59,756 nucleotides of DNA from an uncultured Verrucomicrobiota bacterium (GTDB taxonomy: Bacteria; Verrucomicrobiota; Verrucomicrobiia; Verrucomicrobiales; DEV007), in assembly GCA_902510815.1 (NCBI GenBank), contig CABXDI010000004.1, positions 1 to 59,756 of the forward strand. Direction: 5' to 3'. Shown in pieces: positions 42,994 to 52,273 of this stretch; the first letter of the stretch is position 1, and every line of letters starts with the position of its first letter. The notes under the pieces were generated by a model. That model did not search any database. It was not told where the DNA came from and worked only from the letters and a program-made list of their open reading frames with translations. The position numbers and the translations under genes are program-made.

Positions 42994-44853
42994 GTGAAAT
43001 TATCTGAGATCAAAAGCCCCATAGACCTCAAAGCACTTCCTGAAGAGGACCTTGATGAATTAGCTGCACAGATTCGTAAGGATTTAATCGAGAGCCTTTC
43101 ACAAACAGGAGGCCACTTAGGGCCTAATTTAGGCGTAGTCGAATTAACAATTGCCTTACACCGTGTTTTTGAAACTCCAAAAGATAAATTCGTATTTGAT
43201 GTATCGCATCAGGGATACGTTCACAAAATGCTCACTGGTAGATGGAATAAGATTGATACCATTAGGCAATACAAAGGGCTAAACGGGTTTCTTCTAAGAA
43301 GTGAAAGCGAGCATGATTGTTATGGAGCTGGCCATGCAGGAACAGCACTTTCTGCAGCCCTAGGCATGGCCATGGCAAGTAAAATGAAAGGAAACGATGA
43401 ACGGGTTGTTGCTGTTGCAGGTGATGCTGCCTTTACATGTGGACCCACATATGAAGCTCTAAATAACGTAGGTAACCTTGAAGGTCCTTTTATCATTGTT
43501 CTTAATGATAATGAATGGTCGATTGATAAAAATGTTGGCGCTATAGCAAAATATTTTAACAAAATCACAACCAGCAAGACATACGCTGGCCTTCATGAAG
43601 CTGCTGCTAATTTTGTTTCTAAAACAATGGGAGAAGGAGTAAGCAGAATCGCCTCAAAGGTAGAAAAAGGAGCAAAAAATATGCTTGTTCCTAGTGTCTT
43701 ATTTGAAGAATTCGGATTACGTTATTATGGACCTATTGATGGACATGACTTGCCTCTACTAATAAAAACTTTTGAATTTCTTAAGGAACAAAAAGAGCCA
43801 GTAATCCTACATATTATCACCAAAAAAGGCCACGGCTATCAACCTGCAATAGACAAACCAGATAAATTTCATGGGTTAGGAAAATATAAGGTTGAAACTG
43901 GAGAGACTGATCCAGCATCATGTCCGACCTATTCTCAATTGTATGGAGAGCATTTAACAGAATTTGCTAAGAAAGATGAAAAAATAACTGCCATAACTGC
44001 TGCAATGCCTGGAGGAACTGGACTATCAGCATTCAGAGATTCACAAGAAGTTAAAGATAGGTATTTTGACGTAGGTATTGCTGAAGAACATGCTGCACTT
44101 TTTGCTTGTGGTTTAGCTACTCAAGGCTTCAAGCCTTTCCTAACAATTTATTCAACATTCATGCAAAGAGCATTTGATATGCTAATTCATGATATTGGAA
44201 TCCAAAACTTACCTGTACGTATTTGCATGGATCGAGCGGGACTCTCAGGCGATGATGGACCAACTCACCATGGACTGTTTGACATTGGTTATTTAAGACA
44301 TGTTCCAAATTTCATTTTCATGCAACCAAAAGATGAAGAAGAGTTTGTTGATATGTTATGGACAATGGCTAATCATGATTCAGGCCCCATTGCAGTTAGA
44401 TATCCTCGAGGTGCAGGCACAGGCGCAAAACCTAAAAAAATTCCTAATATCATTGATATTGGAAAAGCTGAAGTTCTAAAAGAAGGTGATGATGTAGGCC
44501 TTATTGGCTTAGGACATTTATTTGAAATGGCTGAACAGACCTGTTTGATGCTCGAAGAGCAGGGACATTCGGTAAGCCTCATAAATCCACGCTTTATTAA
44601 ACCAATCGACAGCTTAGCGATCAAGGAAATGGCTGAAAAAGTAAAAGTTATATGCACTTTTGAAGACCATGTTTTACATAACGGATTTGGTGCAGCAATA
44701 ATTGAGCTACTCCACGATGCTGGTATTAATACGCCGGTTGTAAGAATCGGATGGCCAGATGAGTTCATCGAGCATGGAAACATCCCAGCGCTTAGGGATA
44801 AACACGGCCTAACAGCCGCGAATGCCTTGAAAATGATAATGGCTAAGCTTTAA
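42994..44853 (+). CDS. dxs: 1-deoxy-D-xylulose-5-phosphate synthase
   Basis: 619 residues. Thiamine-diphosphate enzyme that condenses pyruvate and glyceraldehyde-3-phosphate in the MEP isoprenoid pathway. Seen: TGGHLGPNLGVVELTIALH, FDVSHQGYVHKMLTGR, SESEHDCYGAGHAGTALSAALG, the ThDP/Mg motif VAGDAAFTCGPTYEALNN with VLNDNEWSI, then the Pyr domain with DVGIAEEHAALFACGLA, DRAGLSGDDGPTHHG and RYPRGAG, and a C-terminal transketolase domain. The start is GTG 42994 (KLSEIKSPIDLKAL). The HGLFDIGYLRHVPN segment is normal for Dxs. Confidence 0.95.
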   Translation: MKLSEIKSPIDLKALPEEDLDELAAQIRKDLIESLSQTGGHLGPNLGVVELTIALHRVFETPKDKFVFDVSHQGYVHKMLTGRWNKIDTIRQYKGLNGFLLRSESEHDCYGAGHAGTALSAALGMAMASKMKGNDERVVAVAGDAAFTCGPTYEALNNVGNLEGPFIIVLNDNEWSIDKNVGAIAKYFNKITTSKTYAGLHEAAANFVSKTMGEGVSRIASKVEKGAKNMLVPSVLFEEFGLRYYGPIDGHDLPLLIKTFEFLKEQKEPVILHIITKKGHGYQPAIDKPDKFHGLGKYKVETGETDPASCPTYSQLYGEHLTEFAKKDEKITAITAAMPGGTGLSAFRDSQEVKDRYFDVGIAEEHAALFACGLATQGFKPFLTIYSTFMQRAFDMLIHDIGIQNLPVRICMDRAGLSGDDGPTHHGLFDIGYLRHVPNFIFMQPKDEEEFVDMLWTMANHDSGPIAVRYPRGAGTGAKPKKIPNIIDIGKAEVLKEGDDVGLIGLGHLFEMAEQTCLMLEEQGHSVSLINPRFIKPIDSLAIKEMAEKVKVICTFEDHVLHNGFGAAIIELLHDAGINTPVVRIGWPDEFIEHGNIPALRDKHGLTAANALKMIMAKL

Positions 44854-44892
44854 ATCTTAGTCGTTTTCATTTAAGTAATTTAAAGGATATCT

Positions 44893-45639
44893 CTAAGGAA
44901 GTACTCTAATTCTAATATTCTTAAATTCTACTGGTGCCCCTTCACTCTCAAGGCACAGATAACCTTGTGCAGGTTCGCAACCAGTCCCTCCAGAAACCTC
45001 TTCACCATTGACCCATAATCTCACTTCGCCATTAATAGCCCTAACATAATAATGATTCCATTCATTAGTACCCTTTGTAAGATTTTTTGAAGGAAAACTT
45101 CTTTTTCCATTTGGTGCAATAGGAGGAAAAGGTTTCATCTTGGCAGGACCAGTTGGAAAAACATCACCATGTGAAGTAAACCAGTCGGCCGGCTTATTAT
45201 ATTTCTTAGTATATTTTTCAGCATAACCGAGATCTAAAACCTGAACTTCTATGCCGTGTGGTAATCTACCTTTACCATTCTCCAAATTTTTAATAGATGC
45301 AGGACTCGCCCAAACGAAAACACCAGAATTACCTCCACTTTCTTTATGCATCCATTCACAGACAAGTTCAAAATTCTTAATTGGTTTCTTCATTCTAATG
45401 ACCCCAACTGGCTTACCTGTACAGAATGCGTGCCCTTTTTCCCAACGCCATGTTTTTTCAGTACAGTTTACATTTACAAAATCCTCCCCATTAAGCTCCC
45501 TCCAACCAAGGCCGTAACCCTTGATAGAAGCTTGCTTAAGAGAATCTTGTGACTCATTTTTTTTCTCATCAGCCGATAATCGACCTGAATATAATGTAGA
45601 AAAAATTAATATAATGACGGTTTTAGTTAGGCTATTCAT
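44893..45639 (-). CDS. Secreted DUF1080 protein (3-keto-disaccharide hydrolase family)
   Basis: 248 residues with a signal peptide (about 1-23, ending near GRLSA). The DUF1080 domain (about 45-248) shows GWRELNGEDFVN, WRWEKGHAFCTGKPVGVIRMK, FELVCEWMHKESGGNSGVFV, HGIEVQVLD, the late WNHYYVRAINGEVRLWVNGEEVSGG and YLCLESEGAPVEFKNIRIR. Members with known activity cleave 3-keto-glycosides; others are lectin-like. It is divergent from the sulfatase gene across a 132-bp region, suggesting joint control in polysaccharide use. Confidence 0.88.
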   Translation of the reverse strand: MNSLTKTVIILIFSTLYSGRLSADEKKNESQDSLKQASIKGYGLGWRELNGEDFVNVNCTEKTWRWEKGHAFCTGKPVGVIRMKKPIKNFELVCEWMHKESGGNSGVFVWASPASIKNLENGKGRLPHGIEVQVLDLGYAEKYTKKYNKPADWFTSHGDVFPTGPAKMKPFPPIAPNGKRSFPSKNLTKGTNEWNHYYVRAINGEVRLWVNGEEVSGGTGCEPAQGYLCLESEGAPVEFKNIRIRVLP

Positions 45640-45771
45640 AATTATTTTGATGCTGAATTAATTTTCCATAAATAACATTAGGAATTCGAGAATAAAATGA
45701 AATCTAAGAGGATTTATTGAACTACATAATAAAACCGATACTCTTAATCAATTCATTTACCCGACAATAGA

Positions 45772-47238
45772 ATGCATTTATATACTTTTATATTAAGGCC
45801 TATAAATTTAATCATATCCTTTATCTCGCTAATCTATTTAACGAGTTTATCTGTGGCATCAGAAAAGCCTAATATTCTCTTTATTTCCGTTGATGACCTT
45901 CGACCCGAACTGGGTTGCTATGGAGTTAATTATGCAAAGAGCCCAAATATTGATCAATTCGCAAAAACGGCAGTTACATTCCGTAATCACTATGTACAGA
46001 TTTCAACTTGCGGCGCTTCGCGTTATGCACTCTTAACCGGAAGATCTCCTATTAATTCTAAAGCCTTCAAAAATAACTCCTTTTATAGTGGAAAAACAGC
46101 AATTCAAAATAAACAGCTTCTTGGAGCACAGACAATGCCTGAACTCTTCAGAAGATCAGGATATAGAACAGTACTAATTGGAAAAATCTCTCATAGCCCG
46201 GACGGAAAAGTCTTTTCTTACAATGGTCAAGGTAATGGCAGGCAAGAAATGCCAGGTGCTTGGAATCGCCTAGCCACTCCTATGGGACAATGGAAAAGAG
46301 GCTGGGGTATTTTCTTTGCTTATTCCAATGGCAAACACCGCGAAGACGGTAAAGGTCACTTTGATTTAATGGAGTTTACTGCTGAAAAAGATGAAGATCT
46401 ACCTGATGGACTTTTAGCTGAAAGAGCTATTGCAGAATTAAATCAATTGAAAAATCAGCAAAAACCTTTTTTAATGGGTTTGGGTTTTTTCAAGCCCCAT
46501 CTTCCATTCGTAGCGACTAAAAAAGATTGGGAAGCTTTTGAAAATACAACTATTCCTATCCCCTTAAATAAAAGTTCTTTTGACTCACCTTACAAGCATG
46601 ACAGTGGAGAATTCTTTAAGTACTCGGCTCCATATAAGAAAAAAAGACCACTCAATGATCAGTCTTCTAACATTGCTAGACGTGCATACTTAGCGTGTGT
46701 CAGATACGTTGACAGACAAATTGGAAAAGTCTTAGTTCACCTTGAAAAGATAGGTCTTGCAAATAATACGATCGTTGTAATATGGGGAGATCATGGTTGG
46801 CACTTAGGTGACGCTCAACAGTGGGGAAAGCATACTCCATTCGAGATAGCCAATCGTAGTGTTCTTATGATAAGAGTTCCCGGTATTAATGGAGGATTCT
46901 CAACAAATGCACTGGTAGAAACACTAGATATCTATCCAACACTAATTGATTTATGTAAACCGAAATTCAGAATAACTCAATATCCGTTAGATGGTATATC
47001 TTTGGCTCCATTGTTAAGAAAAGAAAAGGAATCCGTACGAAAATATGCTACCAGCTACTGGAGAGATGCAATCAGTATACGCTCTCATTCACACCGCTTT
47101 ATTGCCAAAGTAAATAATAATAAAATTGTAGATAAAAAGCTTTATAACCTTACTAGAAGACTAGATAGCACTGAAAACGTTTTGTCTGATAATTTGGATA
47201 TTGAAAAGGAAATGGTTAACCAAATTTCAGAAAAATAG
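45772..47238 (+). CDS. Exported sulfatase (iduronate-2-sulfatase-like)
   Basis: 488 residues. A signal peptide (about 1-29) precedes KPNILFISVDDLRPELGCYG, the metal-binding N-terminal motif of type I sulfatases. The formylglycine site is Cys80 in STCGASRYALLTGRSP (CxAxR), so maturation by an FGE or anSME is required. Further metal and substrate segments are LGFFKPHLPF and VIWGDHGWHLGDAQQWGKHTPFE. The RPELGCYG plus FFKPHLPF plus HGWHLGD set points to the iduronate-2-sulfatase-like group (sulfated polysaccharide degradation). Sugar target unknown. Confidence 0.9.
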   Translation: MHLYTFILRPINLIISFISLIYLTSLSVASEKPNILFISVDDLRPELGCYGVNYAKSPNIDQFAKTAVTFRNHYVQISTCGASRYALLTGRSPINSKAFKNNSFYSGKTAIQNKQLLGAQTMPELFRRSGYRTVLIGKISHSPDGKVFSYNGQGNGRQEMPGAWNRLATPMGQWKRGWGIFFAYSNGKHREDGKGHFDLMEFTAEKDEDLPDGLLAERAIAELNQLKNQQKPFLMGLGFFKPHLPFVATKKDWEAFENTTIPIPLNKSSFDSPYKHDSGEFFKYSAPYKKKRPLNDQSSNIARRAYLACVRYVDRQIGKVLVHLEKIGLANNTIVVIWGDHGWHLGDAQQWGKHTPFEIANRSVLMIRVPGINGGFSTNALVETLDIYPTLIDLCKPKFRITQYPLDGISLAPLLRKEKESVRKYATSYWRDAISIRSHSHRFIAKVNNNKIVDKKLYNLTRRLDSTENVLSDNLDIEKEMVNQISEK

Positions 47239-47249
47239 ATTTGGTATTC

Positions 47250-47516
47250 TTAGGCGGCATTAGACTCAGAAGGTTTAAAAGTTAACCTGACACGCATCTT
47301 CTTCAAGTGAGGTCGATGATCAATTTGTGGTTCTTGAAAAAGGTAGAAACCCCGACCTTCAAAAAATAATATTCTTTTGCGACAGTCTTCTTTTATCAAC
47401 TCAATGTCAGAATCTTCACCATACCATTGAGTTTCGGCAAAAAGTAATCTTTTTGGATTACAAAACCTCCTAACTATTTCGTCCTGATAATTTTGAATTG
47501 ATGAAAATATAGACAT
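47250..47516 (-). CDS. Small conserved-looking protein of unknown function
   Basis: 88 residues, no signal peptide or membrane segment. It is rich in aromatic and charged residues (FAETQWYGEDSDIELIKEDCRKRILFF) and ends in KPSESNAA. I recognise no family. It begins 20 bp after the stop of the BaiN/YhiN-like flavoprotein gene and is therefore probably the last gene of that unit; it stops 11 bp from the converging sulfatase. Reasonable codon pattern and tight spacing suggest a real gene, but not certainly. Confidence 0.5.
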   Translation of the reverse strand: MSIFSSIQNYQDEIVRRFCNPKRLLFAETQWYGEDSDIELIKEDCRKRILFFEGRGFYLFQEPQIDHRPHLKKMRVRLTFKPSESNAA

Positions 47517-47536
47517 TATATAAATCTAATTAGAAT

Positions 47537-48796
47537 TTAGCTAAAGCATCTCAAAGCTATTTCTTCACCAGCTATTCTTCCTGTGGTCCAAGCGCTCTGA
47601 AAATTAAAGCCACCAGTTAGTCCGTCAATGTCCATCACTTCTCCAGCAAAAAATAAATTTTTTACCAATCGACTCTCCATCGTTCTAAGATCAATATCTC
47701 GAATTAGAACGCCTCCACAAGTTACAAACTCTTCCTTATTAAGACTTTTACCAGAAACTATAAATTCTTCTGAGCTAAGCAAATTGACAACTTTAACAGA
47801 AATATTTTTGGTCAATTCTGACCATGTTTGACCTTCTTCAATTCCAGCTTTCAATGCAATCCGAGTCCATAGCCTATTAGGTATTTCTTTTAATGGGCTC
47901 TTTTTTAGAATCTTTCTTACTCCGTTTTTATTTCTTTCAGACTCTATAATTTTTCGTAATTTTTGAAAATCCCAATGCTCTCCAAGCCAGTTCACTTGAA
48001 TCTTAAATTGATACTTAACTTGTTCTAATTTTCTAGCACCAAGGGCAGAAAGCTTTAAAATTACAGGGCCACTGAGCCCCCAATGCGTAATAAGTAAAGG
48101 TCCTGTACTTTTTATTCCGAATGCTTCGATACCAACGCAGGCATTAGATAAAGAAAGACCTGACAAATCAATTAATTTATCATCGTCTATTTCAAACGTG
48201 AATAAAGAAGGCACCGGAGAAGAGAACTCATGACCAACCGATTCAAGTAAATTCCTTGAACTAAATGACCTTATGCCTCCCGTAGCCAACAATAAATAAT
48301 CCACTAAAATAGGATCTATTTGTTTATTAACCCAAATTTTAAATAAACCATTATCTGACTTTTCTATCCGATTAACTCTACATTTGTTATTTAATCTAAT
48401 TTTTTTTTCTTTTGCAGCGTCAGTCAAACAATCTACAACGGTTTGTGAAGAATCTGAAACTGGGAAAATTCTACCATCCGATTCAGTCTTAAGCTCAACG
48501 CCATTTTCCTTAAACCACCACACCGTATCTTCTTGACTCCAACGAGACAAAGGGCCTAAAAGCTCACGCTTTCCGCGAGGGTAATGGCCAACAAAATTCA
48601 TTTTATCCTCCATTTCATGAGTAACGTTACACCTTCCTCCACCAGAAATTTTAACCTTGGTAAGAAAATGACTACCACTTTCAAGGATATCAATATCTGC
48701 CTTGCTCTTTACGAACTCAGCACATGCGATAGCACCAAAAAAACCCGCAGCCCCACCACCAATAATGATGATACGAGGAACTTCTTTAGAGGGCAT
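47537..48796 (-). CDS. HI0933/BaiN (YhiN)-family flavoprotein
   Basis: 419 residues. N-terminal FAD motif IIIGGGAAGFFGAIACAE, then VKISGGGRCNVTHE, the family hallmark, and later LLATGGIRSFSS; the C-terminal GEVMDIDGLTGGFNFQSAWTTGRIAGEE closes the FAD domain. The HI0933 group are NAD(P)/FAD-dependent oxidoreductases of mostly unknown physiological substrate (BaiN acts on bile acids in clostridia). The start codon overlaps the stop of the FKBP gene as TAATG, indicating translational coupling. Confidence 0.88.
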   Translation of the reverse strand: MPSKEVPRIIIIGGGAAGFFGAIACAEFVKSKADIDILESGSHFLTKVKISGGGRCNVTHEMEDKMNFVGHYPRGKRELLGPLSRWSQEDTVWWFKENGVELKTESDGRIFPVSDSSQTVVDCLTDAAKEKKIRLNNKCRVNRIEKSDNGLFKIWVNKQIDPILVDYLLLATGGIRSFSSRNLLESVGHEFSSPVPSLFTFEIDDDKLIDLSGLSLSNACVGIEAFGIKSTGPLLITHWGLSGPVILKLSALGARKLEQVKYQFKIQVNWLGEHWDFQKLRKIIESERNKNGVRKILKKSPLKEIPNRLWTRIALKAGIEEGQTWSELTKNISVKVVNLLSSEEFIVSGKSLNKEEFVTCGGVLIRDIDLRTMESRLVKNLFFAGEVMDIDGLTGGFNFQSAWTTGRIAGEEIALRCFS

Positions 48797-49152
48797 TAAA
48801 ATGAAATTAATTCAATCTCAAAATACAGCGTCGCCTTGGGAGGAATGACTCCGGGATAACCGGTCTCACCATATCCAAGATCATACGGTATCTTGAACTG
48901 ATATTTACTTCCAGGGTTCATTAATTGAAGGCCCTCTGTCCAACCAGGTATAACCCCCGAAAGAGGAAAAGTCGTTGGCTCTCCTCTATCATAAGAGCTA
49001 TCAAACTTCTCTCCATCTTCAAAGCATCCCATGTAGTGCACGGTAACAGTACTCGATGCATCTGGCTTTTCCCCTTTCCCATCCTGAAGGGATCGGTACT
49101 CAAGGCCACTATCTGTTTTAGTATAAGGTTGATCGGATTCTGTAAGAGCCAT
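48796..49152 (-). CDS. FKBP-type peptidyl-prolyl cis-trans isomerase
   Basis: 118 residues, a single FKBP domain without signal peptide, so cytoplasmic. Characteristic segments: SSTVTVHYMGCFEDGEKFDSS, GVIPGWTEGLQLMNPGSKYQF and the terminal PYDLGYGETGYPGVIPPKATLYFEIELI, with the aromatic active-site residues present. The region upstream contains an 8-bp inverted repeat (49188-49210). The flavoprotein gene overlaps its stop. Confidence 0.93.
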   Translation of the reverse strand: MALTESDQPYTKTDSGLEYRSLQDGKGEKPDASSTVTVHYMGCFEDGEKFDSSYDRGEPTTFPLSGVIPGWTEGLQLMNPGSKYQFKIPYDLGYGETGYPGVIPPKATLYFEIELISF

Positions 49153-49187
49153 AATAAGGATTTCGAATAAATTGTAGCTTTGTGCAA

Positions 49188-49210
49188 GTAGTAATTTAAT
49201 CGATTACTAC
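49188..49210. promoter_or_regulatory. Inverted repeat upstream of the FKBP-flavoprotein unit
   Basis: GTAGTAAT and ATTACTAC form perfect 8-bp arms around a 7-nt spacer, in the 95-bp gap between the ABC-F stop and the FKBP start (36 bp before its ATG). There is no T-run on either strand, so it looks more like an operator or weak hairpin than a terminator. Confidence 0.35.
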
Positions 49211-49247
49211 CATTAAATAGATTCAAATAAAGAGTAACTTGAATGAA

Positions 49248-50855
49248 TTAACTAGTGATAGCGGCTCTTGCATCAGTCAATCCTCCACTTTTCTCCAAAT
49301 AATAGTCATAGTCACCTGCATATTTAGTGAGATTACCATCCTTGATGTGCCAGACATTATTTCCTAGTTTTTTTATAAAATTCACATCATGAGAAATAAA
49401 CACTAATGAACCCCCATAATTCGAGAGCGCTATAATTAATGCATCAATCGAAATTAGATCTAAGTGTGTAGTTGGCTCATCCATAAGAAGCAAGTTCGGA
49501 GGGTTAAGCAAAAATTTGACCAAATTTAATCGACTCTTTTCCCCACCCGACAAAACTTTTGTCTTTTTAAATACATCCTCTTTTCTAAACAAAAATGAAC
49601 CTAATACCCCTCTACACTCATCCGAACTTAAATCAACTGCAGCATCGACGCATTCATCAAGGACGCTTTTTTCAGGATCTAAAGTCGAAGCTCGATGTTG
49701 GCTAAAGTAACCTATGCGGCAATTATGTCCCAAGTCTCTTTCCCCAGATTGAAAATCCAACTCACCTGCCATAATTTTAATTAATGTTGATTTACCAGCT
49801 CCATTTGGACCAACAAGTGCAATTCGATCACCTCGCTCGATATCAACATTAAGGTTGCTATAAATTATATTCTCACCATAAGCCATATTTACGCCCTTCA
49901 AACTTACTACTCTTTGACCGCTCCTCGTAGGCTGAGGAAACTGAATTTTAAATAGCTTCCGAGTTGGTTTTGGCTTCTCAAGTTTTTCCATTTTATCTAG
50001 CTGCCTTTGACGACTTTGTGCCTGAGCAGCCTTTGATGCAACAGATCGAAAACGATCAATAAATTCTTGATTCTTCTCAATTTCCTTTTGCTGATTTTTC
50101 CAAGCCTGTAACCGTTGTTCAAAACGCTTTTCTTTTTCTTTTTCGAATTCAGAATAGTTACCTTTATAACTTATCAAATTCTTATCTTCTATATCATAAA
50201 CAACTTTAACAAGATCATCCATAAAGGAACGGTCATGAGAGATAAGAAGAACAGCGCCAGTAAAGTTTGATAGATACTGCTGAAACCAAAGTAACGCTTC
50301 AAGATCTAGATGGTTAGTAGGTTCATCTAACATTAACAAATCAGGCTCCATAGCCAAAATTCTAGCCAAATGAGCGCGCATAACCCATCCACCGCTCATT
50401 TCTTTAGCTGCTCGATCAAAGTCTGATTCTTGGTACCCAAGACCTCTGAGCATTTTTTTCGATTTAGCCTCTAATCCAGGATCACTTAATGCATCAAATT
50501 TAGCTTGCGCCTCAAAATATTCAGCACATTCAATTTGGCCACTTCCTTCAAGTTTTTGTAATTTTTTTTCTATCGCCTCTAGCACACCAGCTTTACCAGT
50601 GGCAATCTCAAGAACCGTCTCACCTCCTATTGCTTCTCCTTCTTGAGGGAGAAACCCAAGAGTAGTCCATTCATCACGTTGAACTTCTCCAGAGTCAGCA
50701 CTATCACTGGAAAGTATAATATTAAAAAGAGTCGATTTACCAGCACCATTAGGACCAACAAGCGCAATGAAGTCAGAATAATTTACGGTGAAACTAGCAC
50801 CCTTAAAAAGAGTTCGACCTCCAACTGACTTAGAAATCTTACGAAGATTTAGCAT
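49248..50855 (-). CDS. ABC-F family ATPase (ribosome-associated type)
   Basis: 535 residues with two ABC domains and no membrane segments. Each carries Walker A VGPNGAGKSTL (about residue 37 and again near 350), signature (MSGGWVMRAHLARIL; LSGGEKSRLNLVKFLL) and Walker B (LLMLDEPTNHLDLEAL; LLLMDEPTTHLDLISI). The interdomain linker is long, basic and helical (KEKRFEQRLQAWKNQQKEIE), typical of ABC-F proteins that enter the ribosomal E site, such as EttA, Uup and YbiT. Assignment to a subfamily is not possible by eye. It starts 6 bp after the sulfatase stop. Confidence 0.92.
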   Translation of the reverse strand: MLNLRKISKSVGGRTLFKGASFTVNYSDFIALVGPNGAGKSTLFNIILSSDSADSGEVQRDEWTTLGFLPQEGEAIGGETVLEIATGKAGVLEAIEKKLQKLEGSGQIECAEYFEAQAKFDALSDPGLEAKSKKMLRGLGYQESDFDRAAKEMSGGWVMRAHLARILAMEPDLLMLDEPTNHLDLEALLWFQQYLSNFTGAVLLISHDRSFMDDLVKVVYDIEDKNLISYKGNYSEFEKEKEKRFEQRLQAWKNQQKEIEKNQEFIDRFRSVASKAAQAQSRQRQLDKMEKLEKPKPTRKLFKIQFPQPTRSGQRVVSLKGVNMAYGENIIYSNLNVDIERGDRIALVGPNGAGKSTLIKIMAGELDFQSGERDLGHNCRIGYFSQHRASTLDPEKSVLDECVDAAVDLSSDECRGVLGSFLFRKEDVFKKTKVLSGGEKSRLNLVKFLLNPPNLLLMDEPTTHLDLISIDALIIALSNYGGSLVFISHDVNFIKKLGNNVWHIKDGNLTKYAGDYDYYLEKSGGLTDARAAITS

Positions 50856-50861
50856 AATTTT

Positions 50862-52217
50862 TTATCTATTTATTGGCATAGCCGCCTGAGATTCTGACAG
50901 TAATGACTTTAATTTATTTTTGAGCCTTAAAGCCAATTTAGGCAACTCACCAGATAGATCATTATTCTCACCGATGTCTTCTTTGAGATTATAAAGTTCT
51001 ATACTATTGTTATCATAAAAATAGAGCAGCTTGTAATCCCCCTCACGAATTGCTGAACCGAGACGATTATCACGATGAAAAGCAAAATTTGGATAATGCC
51101 AAAAGATAGCTCTATCCTTCAATTTTTTTCCATCATTTAGAAGAGGTAATAGATTCTCCCCATCAATAGGGTAATTAACATCAGAACTCAGTCCTGATGC
51201 CTCTAGAATAGTTGGATATAAATCAGTCAGTATGACAGGCGTTTCATCTAATGTTTCAGGTTTAACTTTTCCTGGCCATCTAATGATAAGTGGCACCCTA
51301 ATCCCTCCCTCATAAAGGTGTCCTTTATCTGCTCTCAGCGGGCTCGCATCACCAACTCCTCCGAAAGGACCATTATCAGAGCTGAAAATAACTAGCGTTT
51401 CATCAGCTATTTTCAAATCATCTAATGAATTTAAAACTTTTCCAACAGCATTATCCATAGCCTCTATCATAGCCGCATACCGATAATCTCTATATCCACG
51501 CACTGGCAAATTCTTATATTTTTCTAATAAATCTGCAGGTGCTTCCATAGGCCAGTGAACCGTATAATTCCACAAAGCGACAAAAAATGGCTTCTTTTTC
51601 GATTGCTGCTCAGTGATGAATGCAATGGTTTCATCTGCCAAACGATCTGGTAGATACTCTCCTTTTTTTCTATTTGGTAAAAAATCAATTCTGTAAGGAT
51701 CAAAAAAAGTAGGAGGCCCCCCATAAGAACACCCCCCTATATTGACATCAAAACCTTGGTTAAGAGGATTATATTTTTCATTTTTTCCTGTGTAAAGATG
51801 CCATTTCCCAATAAACGCCGTAGCGTAACCTGCATCCTCCTTAAGCTTTTCTGCCAGCGTAATATACTTCAAAGGTAAATGATTAATCATTTTAGCCGGA
51901 AGAAGCCTTGAGCTTTTTGGAGTAAATCTGTCTTGATGCGGTAAATGATTCGTAATTTGAAGCCTAGCAGGAGATTGCCCTGTCATTATGGAAGCACGAG
52001 TCGGAGAGCAAACAGGAGCAGGAGCATATGCATCAGTGAAACGAATTCCATCTTTTGCAAGAGCATCAATATTTGGCGTATGAAGATTATCATTACCCTG
52101 GCACCCAAGATCCATCCACCCCATGTCATCAATAAGAACAAAGAGTATATTCGGTCTACTTAATGATATTGATGAAATGAATAATAAAAAAATAAATGTA
52201 CTAAGGATTAGCTTCAC
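50862..52217 (-). CDS. Exported sulfatase (arylsulfatase-like)
   Basis: 451 residues. A signal peptide (1-19, ending near SLS-RP) is followed by RPNILFVLIDDMGWMDLGCQG, the metal-binding motif, and the formylglycine site Cys70 in PVCSPTRASIMTGQSPAR (CxPxR). Substrate and metal segments: TAFIGKWHL, FFVALWNYTVHWP and FSSDNGPFGG. The order and DDMGW opening match the common arylsulfatase A-like type of marine PVC bacteria. It sits between tadA (56 bp upstream) and an ABC-F gene (6 bp downstream), an unusual place for a catabolic gene. Substrate unknown. Confidence 0.92.
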   Translation of the reverse strand: MKLILSTFIFLLFISSISLSRPNILFVLIDDMGWMDLGCQGNDNLHTPNIDALAKDGIRFTDAYAPAPVCSPTRASIMTGQSPARLQITNHLPHQDRFTPKSSRLLPAKMINHLPLKYITLAEKLKEDAGYATAFIGKWHLYTGKNEKYNPLNQGFDVNIGGCSYGGPPTFFDPYRIDFLPNRKKGEYLPDRLADETIAFITEQQSKKKPFFVALWNYTVHWPMEAPADLLEKYKNLPVRGYRDYRYAAMIEAMDNAVGKVLNSLDDLKIADETLVIFSSDNGPFGGVGDASPLRADKGHLYEGGIRVPLIIRWPGKVKPETLDETPVILTDLYPTILEASGLSSDVNYPIDGENLLPLLNDGKKLKDRAIFWHYPNFAFHRDNRLGSAIREGDYKLLYFYDNNSIELYNLKEDIGENNDLSGELPKLALRLKNKLKSLLSESQAAMPINR

Positions 52218-52273
52218 TGAGCTATCATACCATCTTTATGTTGATTTTCCAACAAGTCCCTTGAATACTTACC

